DNA of 64,000 nucleotides from Xenopus tropicalis. Taxonomy: Eukaryota; Chordata; Amphibia; Anura; Pipidae. The stretch spans positions 58,807,378 to 58,871,377 of the forward strand of contig NC_030678.2 in assembly GCF_000004195.4 (NCBI RefSeq), in the 5' to 3' direction. Position 1 is the stretch's first letter; each line of letters starts with the position of its first letter. Made by a program: the position numbers and the translations under genes. The notes beneath the pieces are model-generated. The model was not told the origin of the DNA, made no database searches, and saw only the letters and a list, made by a program, of their open reading frames with translations. This document shows positions 35,036 through 45,822 of the stretch, in pieces.

Positions 35036-35375
35036 GACATTAGACTTTTACGGTTGGGGTTGTTTTCTCTGCAAAAAAAGACACTGGTGCAGGGACATGA
35101 TTACCCTTTACAAGTACATTAGAGGGAATTACAGACAGATAGCAAGGAATCTTTTTTTACCATAAAAAGTCTACCCCTTTAGATTTAGAGGAACAGAACT
35201 TTCATTTGAAGCAGAGTGGCTGGTGAGGCTGTAGAATGTCCTGTTGGGTGATATTGTGATGGCAGATTCTATTAATGCGTATGTGTTTATATGTGCACTG
35301 GGGTTTGTTTAGAGGGGTTGAACTTGATGAACTTTGGTCTTTTTTCAACCTCATTTAAAATACTGTAACTATGCA
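35036..35375 (+). mobile_element. LINE 3' end, diverged
   Basis: Matches 2725-3140 and the complement of 29806-30300: 'ggttggggttgttttctctg', 'acaagtacattagaggg', 'actttcatttgaagcag', 'ggttgaacttgatga'. Many indels; no usable open frame. Confidence 0.75.
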
Positions 35376-36537
35376 TTCTGGTTACTTTAGGGTTATTTGT
35401 GCAGGTATTAGAAGGGTGGAACACAGTTAAGTGCTATGGAGGGAATACCACAGCAGCTGAGTATTTAGCAGCCAACACCCTTATTAATGACAAGCCTACA
35501 AGTGACGGAAACTAGAAAATCATAAGAAAAAAAAAATGTAATCTATACATCACATCACTTCCACACAAAATATAACAATGAGAACCAACAAGGCATACTT
35601 TTTATGGTTTATAGAGTTTCTCAGCAGTGCTCTTCCTTAAACTGGACAAAAAAGTATAAGTGAATGGCTTACTGAGCACCCTCTCCTTTCTCTTTTTAGC
35701 CGTGCATACCAAGTGCCACTGAAGTGCTAGTGAACCAGTTTCCCGTTTAAGCTCATGCATTTTGAGCACAAACCTTTCCGTTACCTTCCTCCTGACTGTA
35801 AATCCTGCAGGAAAGCTCTATAGATCTAGGGTAAGTTTAGCTATGATAAATACTCCCCTACTCCAACAAATTCCATTTAACCTATAGGGTGCCATGCCCC
35901 TGTGTCTGTATTTCTCAATCCATATGGTCAAAAGCACCACAGGCTCATCTTCTTTTCCTGGTTTATGACTGTGCTACAGTTGTTAGTATGAAAACAAATG
36001 CATATAGAAATATGGATGGTAATAATACACATGGACTACATGGTAATATCAATCAACATGAGATGGCAGGGGGCCACCAGAAAACCCTGGGCCATGGGTC
36101 CACTCTCAAAACTTTAATTCCTCCCTCAAACTCTTTATTATCATAGTCTCTTTTCTCTACATACTATACTCTTTCCTTCCATCTATCAAGCTTCCTTGTT
36201 CCCATACAGAAATAGGGAATGACCATGAAATACTGACACCTGGGCCCACCAGGAGTTTACCTGGTATCCTGGTGGGCCAGTCCAACACTGTGTGTAACTT
36301 GTGTGATAAATTAATTTAAAGCACTGTGCAACTTGCTGGTGCTATATAAATTAATGATAAAGACTTTTGTTCATTACACAGAGAAATTCAGAGCTTTATG
36401 GTTAAGGGGTTTCCGGATAATATGGCTACAATTTTCATGAAAGAACAGTGTTGCACCCTCTATTAGACTAATGGCAAAGATGGCATATTCTCTGCTGGTA
36501 AAAATATTAATAATAAAAATAATAAAAAATACATATT
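35376..36537. other. intron 1, nothing recognised
   Basis: AT-rich intron. A short 'cttgctggtgctatataaat' string at 36330-36350 resembles the repeat at 57380-57512. Confidence 0.4.
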
Positions 36538-36861
36538 ATAGGTATGGGATCCCTTATCCGGAAACCTGTTATCCAGAAAGTTCCAAATTAAGGAAAGTCC
36601 CATAGACTCCATTATAAGCAAATAATTCTAATTTTTAAAAATGATTTCCTTTTTCTCTGTAATAATAAAACAGTAGCTTGTGCTTGATCCCAACTAAGAT
36701 ATAATTAATCCTTATTGGAGGCAAAACAATCCTATAGGGTTTATTTAATATTTAAATGATTTTTAGCAGACTAAATTAGTATAGAGATCCAAATTACGGA
36801 AAGATCCCTTATCCATAAAACCCCATGTCCCGAGCATTCTGGATAATGGGTCACATAGCTG
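36538..36861. mobile_element. 'ACAGGTATGGG' MITE, copy C
   Basis: 'aggtatgggatcccttatcc' at the left and 'cattctggataatgggtcac' at the right, with the family body between. Closest in the window to 9671-10000. Confidence 0.85.
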
Positions 36862-37309
36862 TATTTCTGTAATTAAATATTAGCAGAGTCACCAATTTAA
36901 TATTCAGTTCCTTTTTACCTTAGACATAGCAAATTTAACAAATATTACCAAGGTAAATGGAAAATGCACAGGCTGTTTCCCTAGGTTACTTTAGATCAGT
37001 GCTGTCTAACTGGCGGCCCGTGGGCCGCATCGGGGCCACGACCCCCCCTCTGTGTGGCCCCCCACCTGGCTGCTTTGATGGCTTACCTTTGTGTAAGATT
37101 TAAAGGTTATCAGTACTAAGATTAACTGGCCCCCTGCATGGTTCTCACCTCAGATTCAGGCTGTAACCCCCTTGAATTGTTTAAAAATGTAATCCCCTGT
37201 CTTGTTCACACCTTTTAATCCCTGCATTATTCACCCCCTGCAAGGTTCATACCTCAGGCTCAGGCTGTAATCACCCACATTGTTCACCTGTTCACACCTC
37301 AGACATTGT

Positions 37310-38180
37310 ATGTACTGCCTGGCACACACAGGCAGCATAGGGTAGGCAGAGTATGGCACATAGACAGCATAGGGCAGGGAGGGTATGGCACACATAGGCA
37401 GCATAGGGCAGGGAGGGTATGGCACACACAGGCAGCTAAGGGCAGGAAGACAATGGCACACACAGGCAGCATAGAGCAGGCAGAGTATGGCACACACAGG
37501 CAGCATAGTCCAGGCAAAGTATGGCACACACAGGCAGCATTGAGCAGGCAGAGTATTGCACACACGGGCAGCATAGGGCAGGCAGAGTATGGCAGGTGGG
37601 ATGGCATTGCGGGGAGATTAGTCGTCCGCGACAACGGAGATTTGTCCCCTTGTACCCCTGCCCTTAAAGGAATAGTCACACAGGCAGGGTAGGCCAGGCA
37701 GAGCATGGCACACACAGGCAGCTAAGGGCAGGCAGAGTATGGCACACACAGGCAGCATAGGGCAGGCAGAGTATGGCACACGCAGGCAGCATAGGACAGG
37801 CAGAGTATGGCATGCACTGGCAGCATAGGACAGGCAGAGTATGGCACATGCTGGCAGCATAAGGCAGGTCGAGTATGGCACACACAGGCAGGGTAGGGCA
37901 GGCAAAGTAAGGCACACAGGCAGCATAGGACAGGCAGAGTATGGCACACGCTGGCAGCATAGGGAGGTAGAGTATGGCACACACAGGCAGGGTAGGGCAG
38001 GTAGAGTATGGCACACACAGGCAGCATTGGACAGGCAGAGTATGGCACACAGTGGCAGCATAGGGCAGGCAGAGTATGGCACACAGTGGCAGCATAGGGC
38101 AGGCAGAGTATGGCACACACAGGCAGCAAAGGGCAGGCAGAGTGCTGCCTGTGTGTGCCATACTCTGCCTGCCCTATGCT
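37310..38180. repeat. 34-bp minisatellite inside the hAT element
   Basis: About 25 imperfect copies of a 34-base unit (consensus around 'tatggcacacacaggcagca' then 'tagggcaggcagag'). The array is interrupted at 37597-37672 by a MITE fragment and ends with a unit in inverted orientation (38143-38180), making a hairpin. Variants (acacgctgg, acatgctgg, acacagtgg) recur in neighbouring units. Confidence 0.95.
37597..37672. repeat. Harbinger-like MITE fragment inside the minisatellite
   Basis: 'gtgggatggcattgcgggga' and 'gattagtcgtccgcgacaac' match the right half of 3541-3804, ending near 'gcccttaaagg'. It interrupts the 34-base array. Confidence 0.8.
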
Positions 38181-38739
38181 GCCTGTGGGAGGTGAACCTG
38201 GCAGGGGTTTGTTCTGGGAGTTTTGTTAGCAGTTGGAAATAGCCATTAAATGGTCCCTAATTTGTGTAATTATATGCTGGGGGTTGCTGTGCTATCCACA
38301 GGGGATGAGGAGGCATATGGATTTAAGAGTGTGTCTTAATATGACATAATATAATTCTTTCACATATGAATGAAGGTTGATATCCCTGCAGTAAGGACCA
38401 AGCATTTGGGTTTTTGCTGCACTACCACCATTGTGATAAAATGGGTGTGGTTTAAAAAGGGGGAGTGGTCAAAACTGGATTCCATTAGCGGCCTGCTACC
38501 ATGTATGCTAGAGAAATTCCAGCCCTCGGCACCGCAGAAGTTGGACAGCACTGCTTTAGATAATTAAACGCCCAATAAAGGGTGTCATACATGGACCCAG
38601 AAAGGTGCTCCTGTTTTTGTTGACAAAAAATCCTTTGCAAATAAAAGTTCAATAAAACAAAGTTAAAAATAAAATTTTGCAGAAGGCAAATAATAAACTA
38701 AAGCTACACTTGAAAATAACTTCCTCACTTTTATGTAAG

Positions 38740-39415
38740 TGTCACGGTCGGCACCCTAAACCAGAACTGATGCCAAGTTCCTTGGTCTCGGCTCGGCTTC
38801 ACCAGTATTGTGACCGCCTTTGGCTTCGGGAGGAGCCCTCAGCTACTCAGATGCCACCTGGACTTAATGAGAGGAACAAGGCGAGGAGTTCTGGCAAGCA
38901 AAGGGGCACGACTGTAGTAAAAGTCAGTTAGGCCGAAGATCACGGTACAAAAGGATTAGGCAAGTTCGTAGTCAGGCAGGCTGGGTCGAGGCAGGCAGTA
39001 ATCAAGGATAGTCAGACAGGCAAGGGTCAAAACCGGATGATCAAACAGCAGGATGAGGCAAAATCAGAGTCAAAGTACAAGCTGGGGTCAGATTACGGAT
39101 ATCAGAATAGTCAGGAGCAGGCCGGGTCAATAACAGGAAAACACAAGCAGGAAATACAGGAACAAGGCTCAGGAAGGCACCAGGAATCAAATCCTATCAC
39201 GGCAATGAAAAAGTGGCAAAGTCCCTTTAAATACTTTTGAATTTCGTGCCATTGCGCGCTGACGTCATCCCGCCAGTGCGCATGCACCTAAACATGCGGA
39301 AGTGCGCGCGCACTAGGGAGAAGCCTGCACAGAGAGAAGACGGCGCGGCGGGCGTCCCTGCCGATGGCAGCGCGGCAGGTGTCCCCGCCGTGCCGGTAAG
39401 GCTAATTTCATTACA
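38740..39415 (-). repeat. Gypsy 3' LTR
   Basis: Ends TGTCACGGTC (plus strand, left) and TTCATTACA (right), giving TG...CA in the element's own direction. A polypurine run, the complement of 'ccccctctctagggggg' at about 39419-39436, sits just upstream in element orientation. The internal part matches 43206-43573. Confidence 0.85.
39227..39267 (-). promoter_or_regulatory. possible LTR promoter: CRE-like site and TATA-like box
   Basis: In element orientation, a perfect TGACGTCA palindrome (39260-39267) is followed about 25 bases later by TATTTAAA (39227-39234), spacing that fits a U3 promoter. The same palindrome is kept in the other LTR remnant (43480-43487), where the TATA-like box reads GATTTAAA. 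Confidence 0.45.
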
Positions 39416-39434
39416 TTACCCCCCTCTCTAGGGG

Positions 39435-40230
39435 GGGCCACTGGACCCCCAGGCTTCTCAGGAAACCTTAAATGAAATTGCTTCTTGAGGCGGTCCGCCT
39501 TGATGTCATCAACTGAGACCCAAGAGTTCTCCTCAGGGCCGAAGCCTTTCCACCTGGTAAGATATTGTAACTTACCTCTCACCAGGCGGGAGTCGAGGAA
39601 CTCCTGGATCTCGTACTCAGGCTGACCTTCAACCAACACCGGGGGAGGAACAGGCAGATAACGAGTATTAGAAGCAGGTTTTAAAAGAGAAACGTGAAAG
39701 GTGTTAGCAATCTTGAAATTAGGAGGTAACTGAAGACGGACAGAAGATGGGTTAACTATTGCAATGATGGGATATGGACCAATGAACCTGGGACCCAGTT
39801 TGGGGGAAGGAACCTTCAACTTAATATTTTTGGTTGATGCCCACACTAAATCCCCCACCTTGTACTGGGGAGCCTCCCTACGGGATTTGTCAGCGGCTTT
39901 TTTCTGGGCTAGGGAAGCTGCAGACAACGAGTCATGAACTATCGACCAGATTTCAGAAAATTTTAAGACAGAGGAATTGGCAGAGGGTACAGGGGAATTA
40001 GAGCCCGAAAAAGAAAATGCTTTGGGGTGCAAACCATAAACAATAAAGAAAGGAGACCTCCCTGAGGAGGAATGGGTAGCATTGTTGTATGGGAAGTCTG
40101 CCCAGGGAAGCAATTCAGACCAAGCGGACTGGTTATCGGATACATAACATCTGAGATATTGCTCAAGGGACTGGTTCACCCTTTCGGTTTGACCGTTAGT
40201 TTGGGGGTGATAGGCAGAAGAAAAGGACAA
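39435..40230 (-). pseudogene. Gypsy integrase C-terminal part with chromodomain
   Basis: Open frame starting inside the integrase core. It has SAYHPQTNGQTERVNQ (core, with the last catalytic Glu in the QTERVN block), then the GPYPIIAIVNPSSVRLQLP segment (GPF/Y-type module), and a C-terminal chromodomain (about PEYEIQEFLDSR to KGFGPEENSWVSVDDI). Chromodomains guide integration of chromoviral Gypsy elements to chromatin (family knowledge). The frame reads on into the LTR to 39313, which is not part of the protein. It is out of frame with the upstream integrase piece. Confidence 0.9.
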
Positions 40231-40241
40231 TTCTGTACCAA

Positions 40242-41045
40242 TCAGAGAACAGAAAGCACGCCAAAACCTTGAAACAAATTGAACCCCTCTGTCAGAAACA
40301 ATATTTTCAGGAAAACCATGAAACTTAAAAATATGAGTAATGAATGAGCCATTTTACTGAACCTATCGACCACCACCCAAATCACTGTTTTACCCTGAGA
40401 AGGGGGTAACTCCACAACAAAATCCATGGAAATGTGAGACCACGGTCTCTCCGGGATGGGTAAGGGGTTTAATAAACCCTGGGACCGGAGATGAGATGGC
40501 TTAGACCTTTGACAGACTGAACAGGAATTGACAAAAGTTTCAGCATCCCGTTTGCAGGATGGCCACCACACATGACGGGACAATACAGAAATGGTTTTTG
40601 CAATACCTGGATGACCTGCCACCTTGGAATCATGTACCTCACTTAATACTTGTTCCCTAAATTCTTCAGGAACAAACAATTTACCAGATGGAGTTTCAGA
40701 AGGGGCAGAAGATTGAAAAGGGGACAATAAGGAAGAGAGGTCAGACTCCAAGGTTGCAACAATTATTTCCCTGGGGATGATGGGAGTACACTCACTAGAG
40801 TCGGAGGAAACAGAATTGAAACTCCTAGAGAGTGCATCTGCCTTGGTATCCTTTGAACCAGGCCTGAAAGTTAGAAAAAAATTAAACCTTGAAAAGAATA
40901 AGGCCCACCTGGCTTGTCTCGGATTCAGATGCTTAGCGGACTCAATATAAAGTAAATTTTTTTGGTCGGTATAGACCGTTACCGGATGCTTAGCCCCCTC
41001 TAGAAGATGGCGCCATTCCTCGAAGGCCAATTTGACAGCCAACAA
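40242..41045 (-). pseudogene. Gypsy RNase H end and integrase N-terminal part
   Basis: Starts in RNase H (LAVKLAFEEWRHLLEG, VYTDQKNLLY, DALSRS). It then enters integrase with the HHCC zinc finger (His...His in HDSKVAGHPGIAKT, and CSVCQRSK) and the first catalytic Asp in SHISMDFVVELP, with VVVDRFSKMAH after it. The frame is lost after MAHS, just before the second catalytic Asp region, which lies in the next frame near 40290. A stop also separates it from the start of RNase H at about 41080. Confidence 0.9.
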
Positions 41046-41049
41046 TTCC

Positions 41050-41470
41050 CTGTTGCCTATGTCGTAATTTACCTCTGCAGGTTAAAACTTTTTAGAAAAA
41101 AAGGCACAGGGATGCATCTTGTTAGTTATCGGGTGCCTTTGAGAAAGAACTGCCCCGGCACCCACCTCAGAGGCATCTACCTCTACAATGAAAGGGAGTG
41201 CAGAATCGGGGTATTTGAGGCAGAACTGAACTCTTTTTTGAGGGTTTCAAAAGCTTGTACAGCCTCAGGGGACCACATGCTGGGATCACCGCCCTTCTTC
41301 GTGATGGGGGCCACGATAAGAGAAAAATTCTTAATAAATTGGCGATAATAATTAGCAAAACCAAGAAACCTTTGTACTGCACGTAATGAGAGAGGTTGTG
41401 CCCAATCCAGGACAGCCTTCACCTTGCCTGGATCCATTTCTAGACCCTTGCTAGTAATAATAAACCCCAA
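41050..41470 (-). pseudogene. Gypsy RT thumb/RNase H start
   Basis: First frame (41470 to about 41186): MDPGKVKAVLDWAQPLS, RFLGFANYYRQFIKNFS, ITKKG and [10 protein letters not shown], the RT connection region. The following RNase H sequence ([14 protein letters not shown], with the first catalytic Asp) is in another frame, and an in-frame stop follows at about 41083. At least two breaks. Confidence 0.85.
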
Positions 41471-41541
41471 AAACTGGACAGAGGAGACTTCAAAGGTACA
41501 TTTCTCTAGTTTTGCATACAGGTTATTCTCCCTTAGCCTCT

Positions 41542-42018
41542 TTAAGACTCACAAACATGATTACGATGTTCATTTAGACTAGAAGAAAAAATAAGAATAT
41601 CGTCAAGATAGACCACTACAAATACCCCCAGTAATTCACGGAAAATGTCATTGACAAATTCCTGAAAAACTGCGGGGGCGTTACAAAGCCCGAAGGGCAT
41701 TACTAAATATTCGTAGTGGCCGTCCCTGGTGTTAAAAGCAGTTTTCCACTCATCCCCCTCTCTAATACGAATGAGATTGTATGCACCTCTAAGATCAAGC
41801 TTGGTATAGACTTTGGCGCCTTTGACCTGGTCAAATAACTCGGAAATTAGAGGAAGGGGGTAGCGTTTTTTAATAGTGACCTTATTTAGGCCTCTGTAGT
41901 CGATACAAGGACGAAGGCCACCATCCTTCTTACCCACAAAAAAAAACCCCGCACCTGCAGGAGAACTAGAGGGCCGGATAAAACCCCTCTCGAGGTTTTC
42001 TTGGATATATTCCCTCAT
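41542..42018 (-). pseudogene. Gypsy reverse transcriptase, fingers and palm
   Basis: 158 codons with the standard RT blocks: [42 protein letters not shown] (first catalytic Asp), [14 protein letters not shown] and YLDDILIFS (catalytic Asp pair). The frame is lost after NEHRNHV. Upstream the frame carries on without a Met, so the protein was once longer. Confidence 0.93.
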
Positions 42019-42225
42019 AGACTGAGATTCAGGTAGGGAAAGAGGATATGTACGACCACGAGGAGGGGAGGCACCTGGAACCAGATCAATGGGACAGTCA
42101 TACTGTCTGTGTGGAGGTAGGGTCTCGGCAGCTTTTTTAGAAAAAACATCAGCATAAGCCGAATAGGCTGCAGGTAAACCCTCTAATGAGGTGGTCGCAA
42201 TAACAGGAGAAATACATACACCTCT

Positions 42226-42546
42226 TCAATTATCACCCCATTGAGAAACCTCCCCCGAAACCCAATCAATCAGGGGGTTGTGAGCCTGGAGCCAGGGTAA
42301 ACCCAAAATGAGAGGAGAAGAGGCACCTTCGATCAGAAAAAGGGCTCTCTCTTCACAATGAAAATCATTTATGCATAATGATAAAAAGATGGTTTTCTTA
42401 TTTACCACACCTGAGCCTAGGGGTCTTTTGTCCACCGCTAAAATTCTCATGGGAACATCCAGAGGGACCACAGGAATGCCATGTCTGGCTGCAAACGTGG
42501 CATCTAAAAAGTTACCCTCTGCCCCAGAGTCCACAAAAGCGGACAA
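42226..42546 (-). pseudogene. Gypsy aspartic protease region
   Basis: Begins with AFVDSGAEGNFLD, the catalytic Asp-Ser-Gly motif of retroelement proteases, and includes LILGLPWLQAHNP, the second conserved protease block. About 106 codons. The link to gag and RT is broken by frame changes. Confidence 0.88.
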
Positions 42547-42645
42547 TAGAGCCCGAAGGCCAGGTCAGTTTGACTGGAAACTGTACTTTGGAGGCAAATT
42601 GGGGAGAGGATACGCCTGCACCCAAATGAAGCTCCCCTTCTTCAT

Positions 42646-43209
42646 TTAGGCTAAGGCGTTTCCCAGCCTCTTAGTACACTGCTTAAGAAAATGACCCTTA
42701 TCCCCACAATAAATACACAGACCAAGGGTCCGCCTGCGTGTCTTTTCCTCAGGAGAAAGATGAAAAAGGCCCAGCTGCATGGGCTCCTCCTGAGGTGGAG
42801 ACACAGAGGAAACTGAAGACTTAACATTGGACGCTAAATCAGGTTTGACATACGTAACCTCAGAGAAAGTAGTATGACCCCTTTCACTCCTTCTTTCCCT
42901 TTGTCTCCTATCAATCTGGATGGCTATGGACATGAGATCATCCAGGCTGGACGACAAGGGGTAGTTAACCAAACTATCCTTAATAGAATCGGATAACCCA
43001 ATACGGAACTGACTGCGCAGGGCCGCATCGTTCCACCCAGTTTCTACTGCCCACCGGCGGAATTCAGTGCAATACACCTGCGCATCCCGTCTCCCTTGGC
43101 GCAGTTTACGAATCGCCGAATTGGCAGATGATATGCGATCCGGGTCATCATAAAGATTTGCCATGGAATGAAAGAACAAATCTAGGGAGAAACGGGCAGG
43201 ATCAGGCAA
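42646..43209 (-). pseudogene. Gypsy gag, N-terminally truncated
   Basis: 187 codons of the gag protein: a retrotransposon gag domain (FRRWAVETGWNDAALRSQF to DRRQRERR) and one CCHC zinc knuckle (CIYCGDKGHFLKQC) that packages RNA. The start of gag is missing. Its first codons abut LTR sequence at about 43203, so the original start, the primer-binding site and the end of the 5' LTR are deleted. Confidence 0.88.
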
Positions 43210-43573
43210 AAGGATTAGGCACGTTCGTAGTCAGACAGGCAAGGGTCAAAACCGGATGATCAAACAGCAGGATGAGGCAAAATCAGAGTCAAAGTACAAG
43301 CCGGGGTCAGATTACGGATATCAGAATAGTCAGGAGCAGGCCGGGTCAATAACAGGAAAACACAAGCAGGAAATACAGGAACAAGGCTCAGGAAGGCACT
43401 AGGAATCAAATCCTATCACGGGCAATGAAAAAGTGGCAAAGTCCCTTTAAATCCTTTTGAATTTCGCGCTATTGCGCGCTGACGTCATCACGCCAGTGCG
43501 CATGCGCCTAAGCATGCACTAGGGAGAAGCCTGCACAGAGAGAAGACGGCGCGCCGGGCGTCCCCGCCGATGA
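43206..43573 (-). repeat. Gypsy 5' LTR remnant
   Basis: Matches 38950-39362 of the 3' LTR from 'aaaaggattaggca' to 'gccgatg', with two internal deletions. One of about 40 bases lies between repeated 'agtcag' strings; one of about 12 bases is near 'catgc'. Both outer parts of the LTR are missing. Confidence 0.88.
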
Positions 43574-43706
43574 AAACAGAGCTATTGGTCATTAAAAATG
43601 ACAGTCCATCTCACTATGTGAGGCCAAGTATACAGCCAGAAAGTATTCATTTATATACCACTGAAATATTTCACAGCATATAGTATTACATATATTATTC
43701 ATCATT

Positions 43707-43792
43707 CACCCATAGCAACCAATAAGATGCTAGCTTTTAAACAAGTTATTAGAAAATGCTACCGGCTGATTGGTTGCTATAGGTGATAAGAA
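43707..43792. repeat. small fold-back MITE, 'CATAGCAACCAAT' type
   Basis: Inverted pieces 'cacccatagcaaccaat' and 'attggttgctataggtga' around a short AT-rich centre. Confidence 0.7.
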
Positions 43793-44227
43793 GTATAGAA
43801 AACTTTGCTCCTGATATTAACTTTACCCCATGTGACCCCTATCACATTCACCCACACTATGGTTAATTTTATCAGAAGCCTATTAACCCCTAACTATATA
43901 TATATATTTTTTTTTGGGTGTTGGAGGAATTCCACTTGGAATTTGGATATACAGAAAAAGAAATGTCTGTTCTGCAGCAGGCTGAACCAGACACTGCTTT
44001 GTCATTTGAGGTAATGGGTAATTATAGTATTATATATTTAAGAACTGTATTTTTTTAAACTAGCTCCCTGTATATCACGTGTTTGGATTTACCAAACACA
44101 ATAAATTAAACATGTGGGGTTGAAACTATCCACAGTGAAACCAAGTTATGCTGGGGGCTATTTCAGGGGGTTATAAAAAAGTGGGGGATGGGGATTAATT
44201 ACTCTTAGTACAAGTTCCTGCAGTATG

Positions 44228-44715
44228 TTAAAGGGGATCTGTCACCCTAAGAAATATTCCAAATGTAAAATTCTTTTTTAGTCAAGCATAATAAACTTTA
44301 CCTACACTATATAAATGATTTTAATTTTGTTTCTTCAGTCTTTTCAGTAATTACACAACTACAGCAAGCAGGTAGGTGCCATTTTGTTAGTAAGGAAAGC
44401 TTTGCATCATGCCAAAATCTTGTTTATAAGCCAGAACAGGGGCCTGATGTCCATGCCCATGCACTGGCTATACATACAGATGGTGAGGAGGGAGAGGGAA
44501 GTGAGTGCTGAATGGAGGGTAAAAGTATTTGTCTGCCGCACCTCTATGCCTAAGTCCTAGAGGCAGGGAAGGCAATATATGACAGCTAGAATTTTTAAAT
44601 GCTTTTATAATGGGTATGGATGTGTTAGTAAAAAAAATACATTTTGATTTCATGTTTAATATGAACAGGGCTTTTATTATACAGCTTTTAATGCCTGGGT
44701 GACAGGCCCTTTTAA
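44228..44715. mobile_element. T2-like MITE (AGGGGATCTGTCACCC)
   Basis: TTAA at 44228-44231 and 44712-44715. Termini AGGGGATCTGTCACCC and GGGTGACAGGCCCTT are inverted. The body shares 'gcacctctatgcct' with 33505-34010. Confidence 0.85.
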
Positions 44716-45340
44716 AAGAGAATAACACAGAAAATTCAAAAATGTAAGAACAATTTGAATGCTAAGAATGTGACAAAGCAATTTAAGAAATCTCTGGCAT
44801 TAACAAGGTGGGGAAAGCATTTGTTATTGTTAACTATACAATTTAACCATAGTATAACTGAAAAGTATTCAAGCCATTTTCAGCTGCACATAAACAGAGA
44901 AAAATACTGTTTGAAAAAGATATATATTATCAAATATTGCCACTTGTAAAAGGGGTGTTTTTGCAGGAAAAACAGAATACAAGCAATGTTGGAGCAAAAT
45001 TCTTCCTAGCTAATTAGTACAGTTACTAGGTACCCCAAAGTAGAGGTCAGATGATCATTTACAAAGTATAAACTAGGGTGCAAATTAAAAAAAAACGGCA
45101 TAGAGCACCATGGGTTTCTCAACTTTCAAACCTGCCCCAAAAGCTGCGCCCAAAAGCACAAGGTATGGAGTGCAGACTGCAAAGCCCAGTTGCAGCTGGT
45201 AAACTGCAAGGTGTCTAAATTTGCACAAATATGCATTCATTCATAATCTGCAGCGAGTTAAGTTAAAAAATGGTATCCAGGCAACACAAGCAAGGCAACT
45301 AAACTGTCACTATAAATATTTTAAGGGTATACTTATACAT

Positions 45341-45822
45341 TTAAATGGGGTTTTCACCTTACAAGACATATTCTTAAACAACTATTACACAGAAAAAATG
45401 CATGGTTTTTAAGATACCTAGTTAAGCGGTGAATTGCAGCCCTACAGGTCCGAAATGCTTTCTCCTAAATCTGGAACACTGTGGCGCAATTAAACAATTG
45501 TGCGCATTCGCTTCTTCATAATCATTTGCATATTAGTGATCTGATTGGCTTAATCATGTCTAATGTTAACAGCCAATTGGATCAAGAACATGCAAATAAG
45601 CACCAACAGGAATTGTCTTGCACAATATTGCAAGACTGGGCTGCAGCTATTACAGCATTCTATGTAATCCACAGGAGGCAGGCTTCTGCAGGTTTGCAGC
45701 AATGCTACAAGGTATATAACTTAAAAACTATGCATATTTTTTAATCACAATAAATTGCAAATATGTTTTACATGAAGAAGCTGATTAACAGTGTGTCTTG
45801 TAAAGGTGAACATCCCCTTTAA
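45341..45822. mobile_element. T2-like MITE, left of an abutting pair
   Basis: Starts TTAAATGGGGTTTTCACC and ends GGTGAACATCCCCTTTAA. It shares its right TTAA (45819-45822) with the next element. Confidence 0.8.

Larger units (their letters stand above)
36997..38553. mobile_element. hAT-type element carrying a 34-bp minisatellite
   Basis: Termini CAGTGCTGTCTAACTGG and AAGTTGGACAGCACTG, flanked by the perfect 8-base duplication CTTTAGAT (36989-36996 and 38554-38561), so a hAT-class insertion. Its 1.56 kb is mostly the tandem array 37310-38180. No transposase is visible. The Cys-rich open frames on both strands are products of the array, not genes. Confidence 0.9.
38740..43573 (-). mobile_element. 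Ty3/Gypsy retrotransposon with chromodomain, decayed
   Basis: Minus-strand element with gag, protease, RT, RNase H, integrase and chromodomain pieces in the Ty3/Gypsy order. The 3' LTR (38740-39415) is complete. The 5' LTR survives only as 43206-43573, fused directly to gag. Several frame breaks and stops interrupt the coding region. This is an inactive genomic copy. Confidence 0.93.

Noticed and set aside
37310..38180. Regularly spaced short repeats considered as a CRISPR array
   Set aside because: Units are directly tandem with no unique spacers, the setting is vertebrate, and there are no cas genes.
37231..38242. Several overlapping Cys/Pro-rich open frames on both strands (for example 37618-38118)
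   Set aside because: They are read-throughs of the 34-bp minisatellite. A 34-base unit cycles through all frames, the stop-free runs follow from its composition, and there are no splice sites or domains.
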